Shown: one piece after another, positions 1 through 7,154 of the stretch
Position numbering within the stretch: position 1 is the stretch's first letter
Layout: each line of letters opens with the position of its first letter
Made by a program: the position numbers and the translations under genes
Origin: JABDDM01 sp038240295
Lineage (GTDB): Bacteria > Bacteroidota > Ignavibacteria > Palsa-1295
Assembly (NCBI GenBank): GCA_038240295.1
Contig: JBBSDW010000105.1
Coordinates: forward strand, 1 to 11,698
Length of the DNA: 11,698 bases
Direction: 5' to 3'
The notes under the pieces: model-generated
The model's input: only the letters and a program-made list of their open reading frames with translations
What the model was told of the DNA's origin: nothing
Databases searched by the model: none

Positions 1-924
1 GACGCGAGCACCGAGCAATTTTGCCAGTTTGATATTCTCCGAAAGCGATCGTTCAAGTTCTGGAGTGCGCTGTCGGAGATCGATCGATTCCACGTGCACC
101 ACATACCACTTCGCGTTGATACGTCCGGCCATTCGAGAGCCATATCGTATAAGCCCTCGCGTGTTCGGCTCGTCGGTGACCGCGACCATTACCTTCTCAC
201 TCGATGCCGCTGAGCTTTGCGACTTCCGCTGCTCTTTGTCTTTTTGTTCGAGATCGTTGGCAACTTCGCGAAGTGCCATCTCGCGCAGGAGGCTGATGTT
301 GGCGTGCGTGAAAAAATTGTTGAGCGATTGCTCGATCTTTTCGGGTCGATAGATCTTCCCTGCACGGAGACGCTCGCGAAGTTCATCCGCGCTGACATCG
401 ACCATGATGACCTCTCTGGCCAGATTAAAGAACGTATCGGGCACGCGTTCTCGGACTTCGACTCCCGTAAGCCGCTCTACGGTGTCGTGCACCGATTCAA
501 GATGCTGCACATTGCATGTCGAAAAGACGGCGATGCCAGCTGCAAGAAGATCCTCGATATCCTGGTAACGCTTTTCGTGCACTGCGCCCGTGATGTTCGT
601 GTGTGCGAGTTCGTCAACGAGCGCAAGCTGAGGTTTGCGTGCTATGATCGCCGCAGTATCTATCTCCTCAAACAGGCGGCCGCGATACTCTATTTTTTTT
701 CGCGGTACAATTTCGAGTCCACTAATCTGTTGATGTGTGTCGTTCCGGCCGTGCGTCTCGACGTAACCGATCACGACATCGACGCCCTTTACACGAAGGG
801 TGTTCCCATCCTGCAACATGCGATAGGTCTTTCCGACGCCCGGCGAACCACCGAGATAGATCCTGAGCTCCGCTTCCTTGGCGTACTTGATGCGTTCTAT
901 AATATCGTCGACAGAGGCTTTCAA
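1..924 (-). CDS. kdpD: KdpD-type potassium sensor protein, N-terminal part (runs off the left edge)
   Basis: This is the N-terminal 308 codons of a KdpD-family protein. No stop codon is reached before the edge. Residues 25-33 (GGSPGVGKT) are the KdpD Walker A loop. They are followed by VETHGR (55-60), PRKKIEYRGR (74-83), DELAHTN (104-110), KRYQD and NVQHLES (138-144), all in the family order. From about residue 242 (KVMVAVTDEP) a universal-stress-protein-like domain starts. The frame is open from a TAA inside the end of kdpC. The only plausible start in reach is the TTG at 922-924, because the first in-frame ATG lies after the Walker A loop. That start is 19 bp past the kdpC stop, so the gene is the distal one of the operon. 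In E. coli KdpD (894 residues) this cytoplasmic half precedes four membrane spans and a kinase. In many Bacteroidota the protein ends after the USP domain and a separate kinase is used. The separate kinase at 5483-6901 suggests that here, but the missing end cannot be seen. Confidence 0.93.
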   Translation of the reverse strand, partial: MKASVDDIIERIKYAKEAELRIYLGGSPGVGKTYRMLQDGNTLRVKGVDVVIGYVETHGRNDTHQQISGLEIVPRKKIEYRGRLFEEIDTAAIIARKPQLALVDELAHTNITGAVHEKRYQDIEDLLAAGIAVFSTCNVQHLESVHDTVERLTGVEVRERVPDTFFNLAREVIMVDVSADELRERLRAGKIYRPEKIEQSLNNFFTHANISLLREMALREVANDLEQKDKEQRKSQSSAASSEKVMVAVTDEPNTRGLIRYGSRMAGRINAKWYVVHVESIDLRQRTPELERSLSENIKLAKLLGARV

Positions 925-943
925 AGGGCTATAGCTTGATAGC

Positions 944-1513
944 TTAATCGTGAAGGTTTGCGAGTGCGATATTTAACTCGAGCACATTCAGTGTTGGCTC
1001 GCCGATCAAATCGAATGTCCTGCCATGAACATGCTGCTCGATCATTGTCGTGACCGTCTCAGGACGCAGGCCAATTGCCCGCGCGACCCAGGGCGCTTGC
1101 AGAAGTGCGTTCGCGAGCGAGATATCCGGATCGAGTCCCGATGCAGAAGTTGTCAGCATATCGGCAGGCAAAAGCGCTGGAAGCGTTGGATCGAGCTTGC
1201 GTAACGAATCGACGTCATGCTTGACACGGTCGCGCAACGCAGCGCTTGTCGGACCAAGATTGCTGCCACCCGATTTCATTGGATCATATCCATCGCCGGC
1301 GGCCGAAGGTCGAGAATGAAAATGTTTCGGATCGGTGAAGTTTTGCCCGATCAAATGCGAGCCCACAACTTTGTCATTGATGGAAACAAGGCTTCCGTTC
1401 GCCTGATCGGGGAAGACAAGTTGCGCGATGCCCGTCATTGCCAGTGGATAGATCACACCGAGCAACAGCGTAAGCACGACCGTCATGAGAAGTGAAGTGA
1501 TGAATAATTTCAT
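944..1513 (-). CDS. kdpC: Potassium-transporting ATPase subunit C
   Basis: KdpC is the single-span accessory subunit of the KdpFABC potassium pump and is thought to assist the catalytic KdpB-KdpA complex at the membrane. At 189 residues it matches the usual length (E. coli 190). One hydrophobic span covers about residues 4-27. Family motifs follow in order: GSHLIGQNF (about 51-59), FHSRPSAAG, SGGSNLGPTS, LTTSASGLDPDIS (about 120-132) and GEPTLNVLELNIAL near the C-terminus. The start is an ATG 8 bp after the kdpB stop, with only a weak GAGAAA before it. The next gene downstream is the KdpD-type sensor. Confidence 0.97.
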   Translation of the reverse strand: MKLFITSLLMTVVLTLLLGVIYPLAMTGIAQLVFPDQANGSLVSINDKVVGSHLIGQNFTDPKHFHSRPSAAGDGYDPMKSGGSNLGPTSAALRDRVKHDVDSLRKLDPTLPALLPADMLTTSASGLDPDISLANALLQAPWVARAIGLRPETVTTMIEQHVHGRTFDLIGEPTLNVLELNIALANLHD

Positions 1514-1521
1514 GAAGTTTC

Positions 1522-3558
1522 TCAGAATGCAAATGCTGATACAACGAGATCGATCGCTTTGATGCCAATGAATGGCACGATCAGGCCACCAACACCATAG
1601 ACCATGAAGTTCTTGCGCAAGAGGGCAGAGGCGCCGAGCGGGCGATATTTGATACCCTTCAGCGCGAGTGGCACAAGCGCAATGATGATGAGTGCGTTAA
1701 AGATCACTGAAGAGAGAATTGCACTCTCTGGCGAATGCAGGCGCATCACGTTTAGTGCAGCGAGTTGCGGGAATGCGACCATGAACATTGCAGGAATGAT
1801 CGCGAAATATTTTGCGACATCGTTGGCGATGCTAAAGGTCGTCAGTGCTCCACGTGTCATGAGAAGTTGTTTACCGATCTCCACGATCTCGATCAGCTTT
1901 GTTGGATCGGAATCGAGATCGACCATATTGCCGGCTTCTTTCGCGGCCATCGTGCCGGTGTTCATCGCGACTCCGACATCTGCCTGCGCGAGTGCTGGCG
2001 CGTCATTCGTGCCATCACCTGTCATTGCCACGAGCTTTCCGGTCGATTGCTCTTTGCGAATGAGCGCCATCTTTGTCTCGGGCGTCGCCTCGGCAAGAAA
2101 ATCATCGACACCGGCTTCGCCTGCGATCGCAGCAGCCGTTAGTGGATTATCGCCAGTGATCATTACGGTACGAATGCCCATCGCACGCATTTGAGCAAAG
2201 CGTTCGCGCATGCCGGCTTTGACGATATCTTTGAGATGGATGACGCCGAGGATCTTTCCGTTATCGGCAACGGAGAGTGGTGTGCCGCCAGAACGCGCAA
2301 TCCGCTCAACTGCAGCAGTCACTTCGCTTGCGACCACGGCATCTGTCCCGAGCATTTTTGTGATCGCATCGACCGCACCCTTTCGAATCGAGCGGCCTGC
2401 AACATCAACTCCGCTCATGCGGGTTTGCGCGGTGAATGGTATAAATGTTTTCTCTGCCTCCATGAGATCGGCGGGAAGATCGGGTACACTCACTTTCGCG
2501 AGCGTCACGATCGATCGTCCTTCGGGAGTTTCATCGCTCAGGCTTGAAAGCTGAGCCGCGATCGCGAGTTCTTCGCGCGTAACTCCCGGCGCAGGTATAA
2601 ACTCTGTCGCCATACGATTGCCGATCGTGATCGTACCAGTCTTATCAAGCAAAAGCGTATTCACATCGCCGGCAGCTTCGACAGCACGGCCTGACATTGC
2701 GAGGACGTTCCGCTGCAGCACTCGGTCGATCCCTGCAATCCCAATCGCACTCAACAGCCCACCGATCGTCGTCGGAATGAGGCAGACGAGTAGAGAGATC
2801 AGGATCACTACCGAGACTGGGCTCTTCATATTGTACGCATAGAACTGGAGTGCAATAAGCGCGACGAGAAAAATGATCGTCAGACCAGAGAGCAGGATCG
2901 TAAGCGCGATCTCGTTCGGCGTCTTCTGACGCTGGGCTCCTTCGACGAGGCTGATCATCCGATCAATGAACGTCTCGCCCGGATTCGAAGTGATGCGCAT
3001 TTTGAGCCAGTCGGAGAGGATCTTCGTGCCGCCAGTAAGCGACGAGCGATCGCCGCCAGACTCCCTGATGACAGGTGCCGATTCGCCTGTGATCGCCGAT
3101 TCATCTACGGATGCAATGCCTTCGATCGCTTCACCATCGCCTGGGATAGTGTCGCCAGCTTCGATGAGAACTACATCGCCCTTCCGAAGGATCGTAGCGT
3201 TGACGACAGTGACCACTCCGGCATCATCAAGTTTTTTCGCGGTGGTTTCTGTTTTTGTCTTGCGAAGCGCATCCGCCTGTGCTTTGCCTCGTCCTTCAGC
3301 CATCGCCTCGGCGAACGTTGCGAAGAGCACGGTAAACCAGAGCCAAAGCGAGATGAGGCCGCTAAAGAGCGCGTTGCTATGCGTCGCGCCAAAAACCTCG
3401 ACGAAAAAATAATAGGTTGTCAGGACCGCGCCAAGTTCAACGACGAACATGACGGGATTCTTGATCATGACCTTGGGATTGAGCTTCATTACTGCATCCA
3501 CCAGGGCGCGTTTGACGATCGCACCGTCGAGAAGTGGCTTTTGTGTTTGCTTCTGCAT
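1522..3558 (-). CDS. kdpB: Potassium-transporting P-type ATPase, catalytic subunit B
   Basis: KdpB is the P-type ATPase subunit that hydrolyses ATP to drive potassium import by KdpFABC in the inner membrane. At 678 residues it has the family's length (E. coli 682). The actuator motif TGES is at 157-160. Its serine 160 corresponds to the E. coli serine whose phosphorylation inhibits the pump. The phosphorylated aspartate is D305 in DKTGTIT. The nucleotide domain shows KGA (393-395), and the hinge and Mg-site motifs are MITGDNP (466-472) and TGDGTNDAPA (513-522). Membrane spans are visible near 35-55, 60-80, 217-240, 250-270 and in the C-terminal third. All catalytic residues I can check are intact. 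The gene sits 21 bp after kdpA and 8 bp before kdpC. Confidence 0.98.
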   Translation of the reverse strand: MQKQTQKPLLDGAIVKRALVDAVMKLNPKVMIKNPVMFVVELGAVLTTYYFFVEVFGATHSNALFSGLISLWLWFTVLFATFAEAMAEGRGKAQADALRKTKTETTAKKLDDAGVVTVVNATILRKGDVVLIEAGDTIPGDGEAIEGIASVDESAITGESAPVIRESGGDRSSLTGGTKILSDWLKMRITSNPGETFIDRMISLVEGAQRQKTPNEIALTILLSGLTIIFLVALIALQFYAYNMKSPVSVVILISLLVCLIPTTIGGLLSAIGIAGIDRVLQRNVLAMSGRAVEAAGDVNTLLLDKTGTITIGNRMATEFIPAPGVTREELAIAAQLSSLSDETPEGRSIVTLAKVSVPDLPADLMEAEKTFIPFTAQTRMSGVDVAGRSIRKGAVDAITKMLGTDAVVASEVTAAVERIARSGGTPLSVADNGKILGVIHLKDIVKAGMRERFAQMRAMGIRTVMITGDNPLTAAAIAGEAGVDDFLAEATPETKMALIRKEQSTGKLVAMTGDGTNDAPALAQADVGVAMNTGTMAAKEAGNMVDLDSDPTKLIEIVEIGKQLLMTRGALTTFSIANDVAKYFAIIPAMFMVAFPQLAALNVMRLHSPESAILSSVIFNALIIIALVPLALKGIKYRPLGASALLRKNFMVYGVGGLIVPFIGIKAIDLVVSAFAF

Positions 3559-3579
3559 GTTCTTGGAGTGTGACGGTCG

Positions 3580-5307
3580 TTAGAATGTTTTTCCTGCGTT
3601 CATTAGCAAATGCTCGAGGATCGGCCCGAGCGAAAGTGCAGGGAAGAAGGTGAGACCTCCGACAATGATGATCACGCCAATGAGGAGCACGGTGAAGAGC
3701 GGTGTGTTCGTTAGGAACGTGCCGGTCGAGGGTGGACTCGCTGTTTTCTTTACCATCGAGCCAGCGAGCGCAAGCATTGGGATGATCATGAAGAATCTTC
3801 CTACGAGCATAGCAACCGCAAGGGTCACATTCCAGAATAGTGTGTTCGCGTTAAGCCCTCCGAAGGCCGAGCCGTTGTTGCCCGTCGCCGAAGTGAATGC
3901 GTACAGCACCTCGGTCAGGCCATGCGAACCCTGATTGCCGAGACCAGCGAGTGCCGTGGGATTAATGCTTGCCCATCCGGAGAATCCAAGAATACTAAAG
4001 ATCATCGCGAGAATAGCAAGCATCGCAAGCTTCACCTCTTTCGATTCGATCTTCTTTCCGAGATATTCAGGCGTCCTGCCAACCATCAATCCTGCAATGA
4101 AAACAGCAAGGATCACAAAGATGAGCATTCCATATAAGCCCGAGCCAACGCCACCAAAGACTACCTCGCCGAGCATAATGTTGACGAGCGGCATCATCCC
4201 GCCTATCGGCGTGAAGCTATCGTGCATGCCGTTGACTGCTCCGCAGGAAGCGTCTGTCGTTGCGGTGGCGAAGAGTGCGGTACTGGCAATTCCAAATCGC
4301 GTCTCTTTGCCCTCCATGTTGCCGCCCGACTGCGTATCAGTGACATGTTGCTCAATGCCCGCGCTCGTCAGGATCGGATTTCCCGATTGTTCCGCGCCAT
4401 ACGTGACAAAAAAGCTTGCAACGAAGAGCACACTCATCGCAGCAAAGATCGCCCAACCCTGCTTCTGATCTTTCACCATTCTGCCACAGAAATAGGTGAG
4501 GGATGCAGGGATCAAAAAGATGAAGAACATCTGAAAGAAATTCGAGATCGCGGTTGGATTCTCGAATGGATGCGACGAATTGGCATTGAAGAAGCCTCCT
4601 CCGTTCGTGCCGATCTGCTTGATCGCTTCCTGCGAAGCAACCGGACCCATTGGGATGACTTGCTTTGCCCCTTCCAGCGTCGTCACGGTTACATATGACG
4701 ACATATTCTGGATCACACCCTGTGAAAGAAAGATCAGGCAACCGATGATCGAGAGCGGCAGCAGAATATAGAGCGAGCACCGAACGATGTCAGCCCAAAA
4801 ATTTCCGAGCGTCTGAGCGGAGGAACGAGTAAGTCCGCGGACGACAGCAACCGCGATCGCTATGCCCATCGCGGCTGAGGCGAAATTGTGAAACGCCAGG
4901 CCAGCCATTTGAGTAAAGTAACTCATCGTTGATTCGCCAGCATAGGACTGCCAGTTTGTGTTCGTGGCGAAACTTGCCGCCGTATTAAACGCGAGGTCGG
5001 GCGCAACCGCCGGTATGCCTGCAGGATTGAATGGGAGCATCTGCTGCGCGCGAAGAATGCCATAGAGCACAACCATGCTGACGACAGTAAACATGAGCAT
5101 AGCGCCAGAGTACAGCGTCCACTTCATTTCCTGCTCAGGATTTATGCGGCAGATGCGGTAGATCAATCGCTCGATCGGTCCAAGAACGGGCGTAAGAAAT
5201 GTGCGCTCATTCGTGAAGACCTTGGTAATGAAGATGCCGAGCGGCTTCGTCACGAGCAGGATCGCGGCGAAGTAGAGTAGGAATTGTGCAATGCCGTTGA
5301 TAGTCAT
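3580..5307 (-). CDS. kdpA: Potassium-transporting ATPase potassium-binding subunit A
   Basis: KdpA is the channel-like subunit (superfamily of K+ transporters) that binds potassium and passes it to KdpB. The protein has 575 residues from the ATG at 5305-5307 (E. coli 557). A TTG two codons upstream (5311-5313) is a less likely alternative. The four selectivity-filter loops are all present: TNTNWQSYAGE (about 115-125), GTNGGGFFNANSSHPF (233-248), TTDASCGAVNGMHDSF (350-365) and SATGNNGSAFGGL (473-485). The filter glycines and the conserved glutamine of the first loop (about 120) are kept. About ten hydrophobic spans can be seen. The start lies 12 bp after the kdpF stop, and there is no Shine-Dalgarno sequence. 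The gene appears intact. Confidence 0.97.
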   Translation of the reverse strand: MTINGIAQFLLYFAAILLVTKPLGIFITKVFTNERTFLTPVLGPIERLIYRICRINPEQEMKWTLYSGAMLMFTVVSMVVLYGILRAQQMLPFNPAGIPAVAPDLAFNTAASFATNTNWQSYAGESTMSYFTQMAGLAFHNFASAAMGIAIAVAVVRGLTRSSAQTLGNFWADIVRCSLYILLPLSIIGCLIFLSQGVIQNMSSYVTVTTLEGAKQVIPMGPVASQEAIKQIGTNGGGFFNANSSHPFENPTAISNFFQMFFIFLIPASLTYFCGRMVKDQKQGWAIFAAMSVLFVASFFVTYGAEQSGNPILTSAGIEQHVTDTQSGGNMEGKETRFGIASTALFATATTDASCGAVNGMHDSFTPIGGMMPLVNIMLGEVVFGGVGSGLYGMLIFVILAVFIAGLMVGRTPEYLGKKIESKEVKLAMLAILAMIFSILGFSGWASINPTALAGLGNQGSHGLTEVLYAFTSATGNNGSAFGGLNANTLFWNVTLAVAMLVGRFFMIIPMLALAGSMVKKTASPPSTGTFLTNTPLFTVLLIGVIIIVGGLTFFPALSLGPILEHLLMNAGKTF

Positions 5308-5319
5308 AGACAAAAGCGG

Positions 5320-5403
5320 TTAAAACTTTTCGGGATAAAGCATCGCAAAGAGCAGGTACCCAATGAGCGCAAGGGCGATAAAAAGGATGATGATCTCAGG
5401 CAT
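5320..5403 (-). CDS. kdpF: KdpF, small stabilising subunit of the potassium pump
   Basis: This is a 27-residue peptide, too short for most gene callers. It starts MPEIIILFIALALIG, continues with a YLLFAML stretch and ends YPEKF. KdpF peptides have this plan: one membrane helix with a GYL core and a short C-terminal tail ending in an aromatic residue (E. coli KdpF has 29 residues). In E. coli the peptide sits between KdpA and KdpB in the membrane and stabilises the complex. The position directly before kdpA, with 12 bp between, is the classical one. It starts at the ATG 5401-5403, only 3 bp after the stop of another tiny gene. The assignment rests on length, position and pattern. Confidence 0.9.
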   Translation of the reverse strand: MPEIIILFIALALIGYLLFAMLYPEKF

Positions 5404-5406
5404 GGC

Positions 5407-5490
5407 TTAGATTTTCTCGCAATATTGTTGATAGGCGTACGCGATCGCAAAAAAGGCGAAGGTCATTCCGATAAAAAGTAGATCAAGCAT
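5407..5490 (-). CDS. 27-residue single-span membrane peptide upstream of kdpF
   Basis: This is an open frame of 27 codons that begins MLDLLFIGMTFAFFAIAYAY and ends QQYCEKI. One hydrophobic helix fills about residues 3-20, followed by a short polar tail with a cysteine. The ATG (5488-5490) overlaps the end of the histidine kinase gene by 8 bp, and the stop is 3 bp before kdpF. That spacing suggests translational coupling and a real gene. It is not kdpF, because the better match to KdpF is the next gene. I recall similar peptides with a Y-x-x-C-E-x-[LI] end before kdpF in other phyla, but I cannot check this here. The same frame is open further upstream, up to about 5640, but that stretch lies inside the kinase gene and has no protein-like features. 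Role unknown; a pump-associated helper peptide is a guess. Confidence 0.65.
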   Translation of the reverse strand: MLDLLFIGMTFAFFAIAYAYQQYCEKI

Positions 5491-6901
5491 TTCGGTTGTT
5501 GGTTGTTGAAGTGAGCGGGATCGCAATCGTGAAGGTAGCTCCCTTGCCAGGAGTGCTATCTGCCCAAATGCGGCCATTGTGTGCCAGCACGACCTCCCGC
5601 GCGATCGAAAGCCCAAGGCCGGAACCGACGCCTTCACCATTCGCGCTATCGGCTACCTGCACAAATTTCTCGAAGATCCGGTCCGTATCGTTTGCCGAAA
5701 GTCCTGCACCCTTATCGGTCACCGCGATCCACACTTCGTTATCGATCGGGGATGCAGTCACGAGTACTTGCGCATTGCGTGGCGAGTACCTGATCGCATT
5801 CAGTAAGAGATTCGTGATCGCCCAACCGATCTTATTCAAATCGACGGAAATCTCGGGGGTCGATTGCGCAACGTGAATATCGATATCAACTCCTGCACGA
5901 TTCGCATCCATCAGCACGGGCACCGTCGCATTTTCGATCAGCGAGTAGACGTCGATCGGTTGAAGATTAAGCGTGAGCGTGCCCGTTTCAAGCCGTGCAA
6001 GATCGAGCAGCTCGCGCACAAGCGTAAGCAAGCGCTCCGATTCGGTTCGCACGTTTGTAAGAAGATCCGATTGCACACTTGAGAGAGGACCGCCGATACC
6101 ATCGAGCAATAATCCGGTTGTCGTCTTGATCGATGAAAGCGGGTTCTTGAGTTCGTGTGCGGCTGTCGCAACGAAATTGCTCTTGGCTCGATCGAGCTCT
6201 TGAAATTCAGCAAGGCTTCTGCGCGACACGGCGATCGCGAGAAGGATCGCAATACTTACGAGAACCCCTGTAATGCTCAGCGTCGAAAGTTTTGCGAAGG
6301 TGGCCTCGTGCTTGACGGTTTCGGATCGTGCGAACATCGCACGCTCATTCAAAGTGAGGAGGCCTTCGATATCAACAAGAAGTTGGCTCGAATTCGCATG
6401 CGCTGGATTGACCGAGCGATCCTTTACCCAGACGCTATACCGAGATTCGATCCGCTTCGCAAGTTCTTGTTCGCCTGGCTCCGTGATGTTTCGAAACTCG
6501 AGCGCGAGATTGTTCTTAAAGTTCAGATCATGTTTTTGACCGACGTCCGTTGACCCTGTAAGCTCCTGCAGTTCGACTGCTTGTTCCATCGATCGCGCAT
6601 ACTGGATGCTTCGGTAGTTCGCAATAAAGAGATGCTCCGCGGCCGAGCCAAGCGTGGAGATGTGATAATATGACCAACCGGAGATCACAAGTGTGAGGAT
6701 GATGATCGCGGAAAAGCCAGTAACGATCCGAACGCGAAGCGTCTTTTCAAGAACTGTTGGTGCCATGCTTTGATGTTGTGCTAACGCCTCGCTGGGCGTA
6801 TTCGCATTCAGGAACCGAGGCAGCTGCGCACTAATGCCAGCCCTCGCATGACGATAGGCGTCCGGGTGAATATGCCTTGAAGTTTGTGCCGCCTGGATCA
6901 T
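5483..6901 (-). CDS. Membrane sensor histidine kinase of the Kdp cluster
   Basis: This is a two-component sensor kinase of 472 residues. The first membrane span is at about 59-80. An extracytoplasmic sensor of about 125 residues follows, looks helical and resembles a four-helix bundle. The second span is at about 206-226. The phosphorylated histidine is H249 in AAHELKNPLSSIK. The ATP-binding domain shows the N box (NLLLNAIRYSP, 364-374), G1 box DKGAG (396-400), F box FEKF (410-413) and G2 box GSGLGLS (426-432). Only about 22 residues separate span 2 from the histidine, so there is no room for a HAMP domain. The ATG at 6899-6901 overlaps the stop of the preceding small gene as ATGA, which favours this start. 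An ATG at codon 46 (6764-6766) would start just before the first span and remove a polar leader with no evident function. The likely partner is the regulator at 8771-10126, inferred from the cluster. Confidence 0.93.
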   Translation of the reverse strand: MIQAAQTSRHIHPDAYRHARAGISAQLPRFLNANTPSEALAQHQSMAPTVLEKTLRVRIVTGFSAIIILTLVISGWSYYHISTLGSAAEHLFIANYRSIQYARSMEQAVELQELTGSTDVGQKHDLNFKNNLALEFRNITEPGEQELAKRIESRYSVWVKDRSVNPAHANSSQLLVDIEGLLTLNERAMFARSETVKHEATFAKLSTLSITGVLVSIAILLAIAVSRRSLAEFQELDRAKSNFVATAAHELKNPLSSIKTTTGLLLDGIGGPLSSVQSDLLTNVRTESERLLTLVRELLDLARLETGTLTLNLQPIDVYSLIENATVPVLMDANRAGVDIDIHVAQSTPEISVDLNKIGWAITNLLLNAIRYSPRNAQVLVTASPIDNEVWIAVTDKGAGLSANDTDRIFEKFVQVADSANGEGVGSGLGLSIAREVVLAHNGRIWADSTPGKGATFTIAIPLTSTTNNRNA

Positions 6902-7134
6902 GGCCAGAAGAGAAACGCGAGAAAGAATGCGACCTCAGCAATGGCGCATAAGATCAGTATTGTGTACGCGATCCTTAGCCCCCATTTCGCCCAGGATACT
7001 TCATCTTGCTCCAGGCCATCATTGCGCTTCCAAATCGCAGCGAGCTGCGCGGTTATCGGATTTGCCGATCTCTTGCGCAAGAGCGGTTTGCCCTGCATTG
7101 CTGTCACCATCTTTTCAACTCGTGGCAGGATCAT
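6898..7134 (-). CDS. Small single-span membrane protein of unknown function
   Basis: This 78-residue protein starts at the ATG 7132-7134. It has a basic, polar N-terminal half (KPLLRKR near 17-22, then ITAQLAAIWKRND) and one strong hydrophobic helix at about residues 52-77, ending FLFWP. The plan suggests a tail-anchored protein with its N-terminus in the cytoplasm. The TGA stop overlaps the start of the histidine kinase (ATGA), so the two are probably translationally coupled. It starts 20 bp after the porin stop. The frame continues upstream to an ATG at 7216-7218, which would overlap the porin end by about 64 bp and is less likely. I do not recognise a family. Its place suggests a role linked to the kinase or to the pump. 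Confidence 0.6.
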   Translation of the reverse strand: MILPRVEKMVTAMQGKPLLRKRSANPITAQLAAIWKRNDGLEQDEVSWAKWGLRIAYTILILCAIAEVAFFLAFLFWP

Positions 7135-7154
7135 GCGTACAAAAAGCCTGAGCA

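Noticed and set aside
217..939. Plus-strand open frame of 240 codons
   Set aside because: It lies antisense to the clear KdpD coding sequence and has no domain character; it is a by-product of KdpD codon use.
1604..2194. Plus-strand open frame of 196 codons, and similar ones at 2966-3412 and 3935-4468
   Set aside because: They are antisense to kdpB and kdpA, which carry all family motifs; the translations are low-complexity Ser/Ala/Ile-rich and look like shadows.
5407..5640. A 77-codon version of the small gene before kdpF
   Set aside because: The first 50 codons overlap the kinase ATP-binding domain and are Arg-rich and non-protein-like. Only the last 27 codons form a membrane peptide with its own ATG.
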